A DNA stretch of 7,186 nucleotides from an uncultured Desulfobulbaceae bacterium (GTDB lineage: Bacteria; Desulfobacterota; Desulfobulbia; Desulfobulbales; BM004), in assembly GCA_947258675.1 (NCBI GenBank), contig CAMYJP010000100.1, forward strand, positions 1 through 7,186, given 5' to 3'. Of this stretch, positions 6,943 to 7,186 are shown piece by piece. The notes under the pieces were generated by a model. The model was not told the DNA's origin. It made no database searches and saw nothing but the letters and a program-made list of their open reading frames with translations. Both the position numbers and the translations under genes were made by a program. Position 1 is the first letter of the stretch; each line of letters begins with the position of its first letter.

Positions 6943-7186
6943 TTATGTATTCTTTTTTCTAAGCCTGGTGCCTATAAGGCCGGTTAAGCCTGTACCCAAA
7001 AGAAGCATAGTCGCAGGTTCTGGCACTGGATTAGGAGGGGGAGGAGGGCCGCCAACTGCGAGAAATGTGCTTGTCTGCCCCTCTATAGCATCAAATCTTT
7101 TTAAATGTCCGGCAAACTTCCATCCATCACTATTATTAAGAGCGACATCGCCTATTGATAAGGATGTAGCACTTGCGAGTGTAAAT
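6943..7186 (-). CDS. PEP-CTERM sorting domain protein, C-terminal part (N-terminus outside window)
   Basis: The complementary strand is open from the right edge to the TAA at 6943-6945, giving 80 residues. The C-terminal 27 residues are a textbook PEP-CTERM tail: VPEPATM, a hydrophobic stretch (LLLGTGLTGLIGT), then basic RLRKKNT. It is preceded by a GGPPPPPNP linker. Such tails direct secreted proteins to an exosortase (EpsH-type), which cleaves at the PEP motif, usually in exopolysaccharide-producing Gram-negative bacteria. Upstream, about 45 residues (ending DGWKFAGHLKRFDAIEGQ...) match no domain I recognise. The segment ending in ASATSLSIGDV at the edge could be the end of a signal peptide, which would make this a very small protein, or it could be mid-domain; the edge prevents a decision. 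The terminator at 6876-6918 follows. Tail identification is very secure; the body is unknown. Confidence 0.92.
   Translation of the reverse strand, partial: FTLASATSLSIGDVALNNSDGWKFAGHLKRFDAIEGQTSTFLAVGGPPPPPNPVPEPATMLLLGTGLTGLIGTRLRKKNT

Noticed and set aside
6943..7186. Identifying the neighbouring regulator as PrsR because of the PEP-CTERM gene
   Set aside because: The regulator has a fully canonical AtoC/NtrC-type receiver, and no PrsK kinase or exosortase gene is in the window; adjacency alone is not enough.

Overview
The window looks like ordinary chromosome from an AT-rich (roughly 40% GC by eye) Gram-negative anaerobe, most likely a sulfate reducer-type member of the Desulfobacterota (former Deltaproteobacteria). 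That placement is an inference from four things: the gene mix, the style of the QueE protein, an NtrC-type sigma-54 activator, and a C-terminal PEP-CTERM sorting tail. There is no phage, transposon, CRISPR or tRNA signal.

Left part (1-2696, all leftward): a likely operon queD - queE - ygiQ. QueD and QueE are consecutive enzymes of 7-deazaguanine (queuosine/preQ0) synthesis. They are followed by a large radical-SAM protein of the YgiQ/UPF0313 family that is open for 551 codons and runs off the left edge. The genes overlap or lie 11 bases apart. A 282-base AT-rich divergent region (2697-2978) separates them from the rightward genes.

Middle and right part (2979-6658, rightward): a DUF1015 protein, a PHP-domain metallophosphoesterase of the RNase AM/YciV type, and an NtrC/AtoC-class response regulator with receiver, sigma-54 AAA+ and Fis-type helix-turn-helix domains. 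The PHP stop and regulator start overlap in ATGA, so those two are probably translationally coupled. No histidine kinase is present in the window.

Right end (6659-7186): 284 bases of non-coding 3' region with two hairpin-forming stretches and a convincing terminator. Converging on it is the C-terminal 80 residues of a leftward gene with a proline-rich linker and a textbook VPEP / hydrophobic / Arg-Lys PEP-CTERM tail, an exosortase target. Its N-terminus lies beyond the window.

I do not see a clear new biological system. The points most worth following are the possible link between YgiQ and the deazaguanine genes, the ParB/sulfiredoxin-like motif in the DUF1015 protein, and the coupling of an RNA/nucleotide phosphoesterase to a sigma-54 regulator beside a PEP-CTERM gene.
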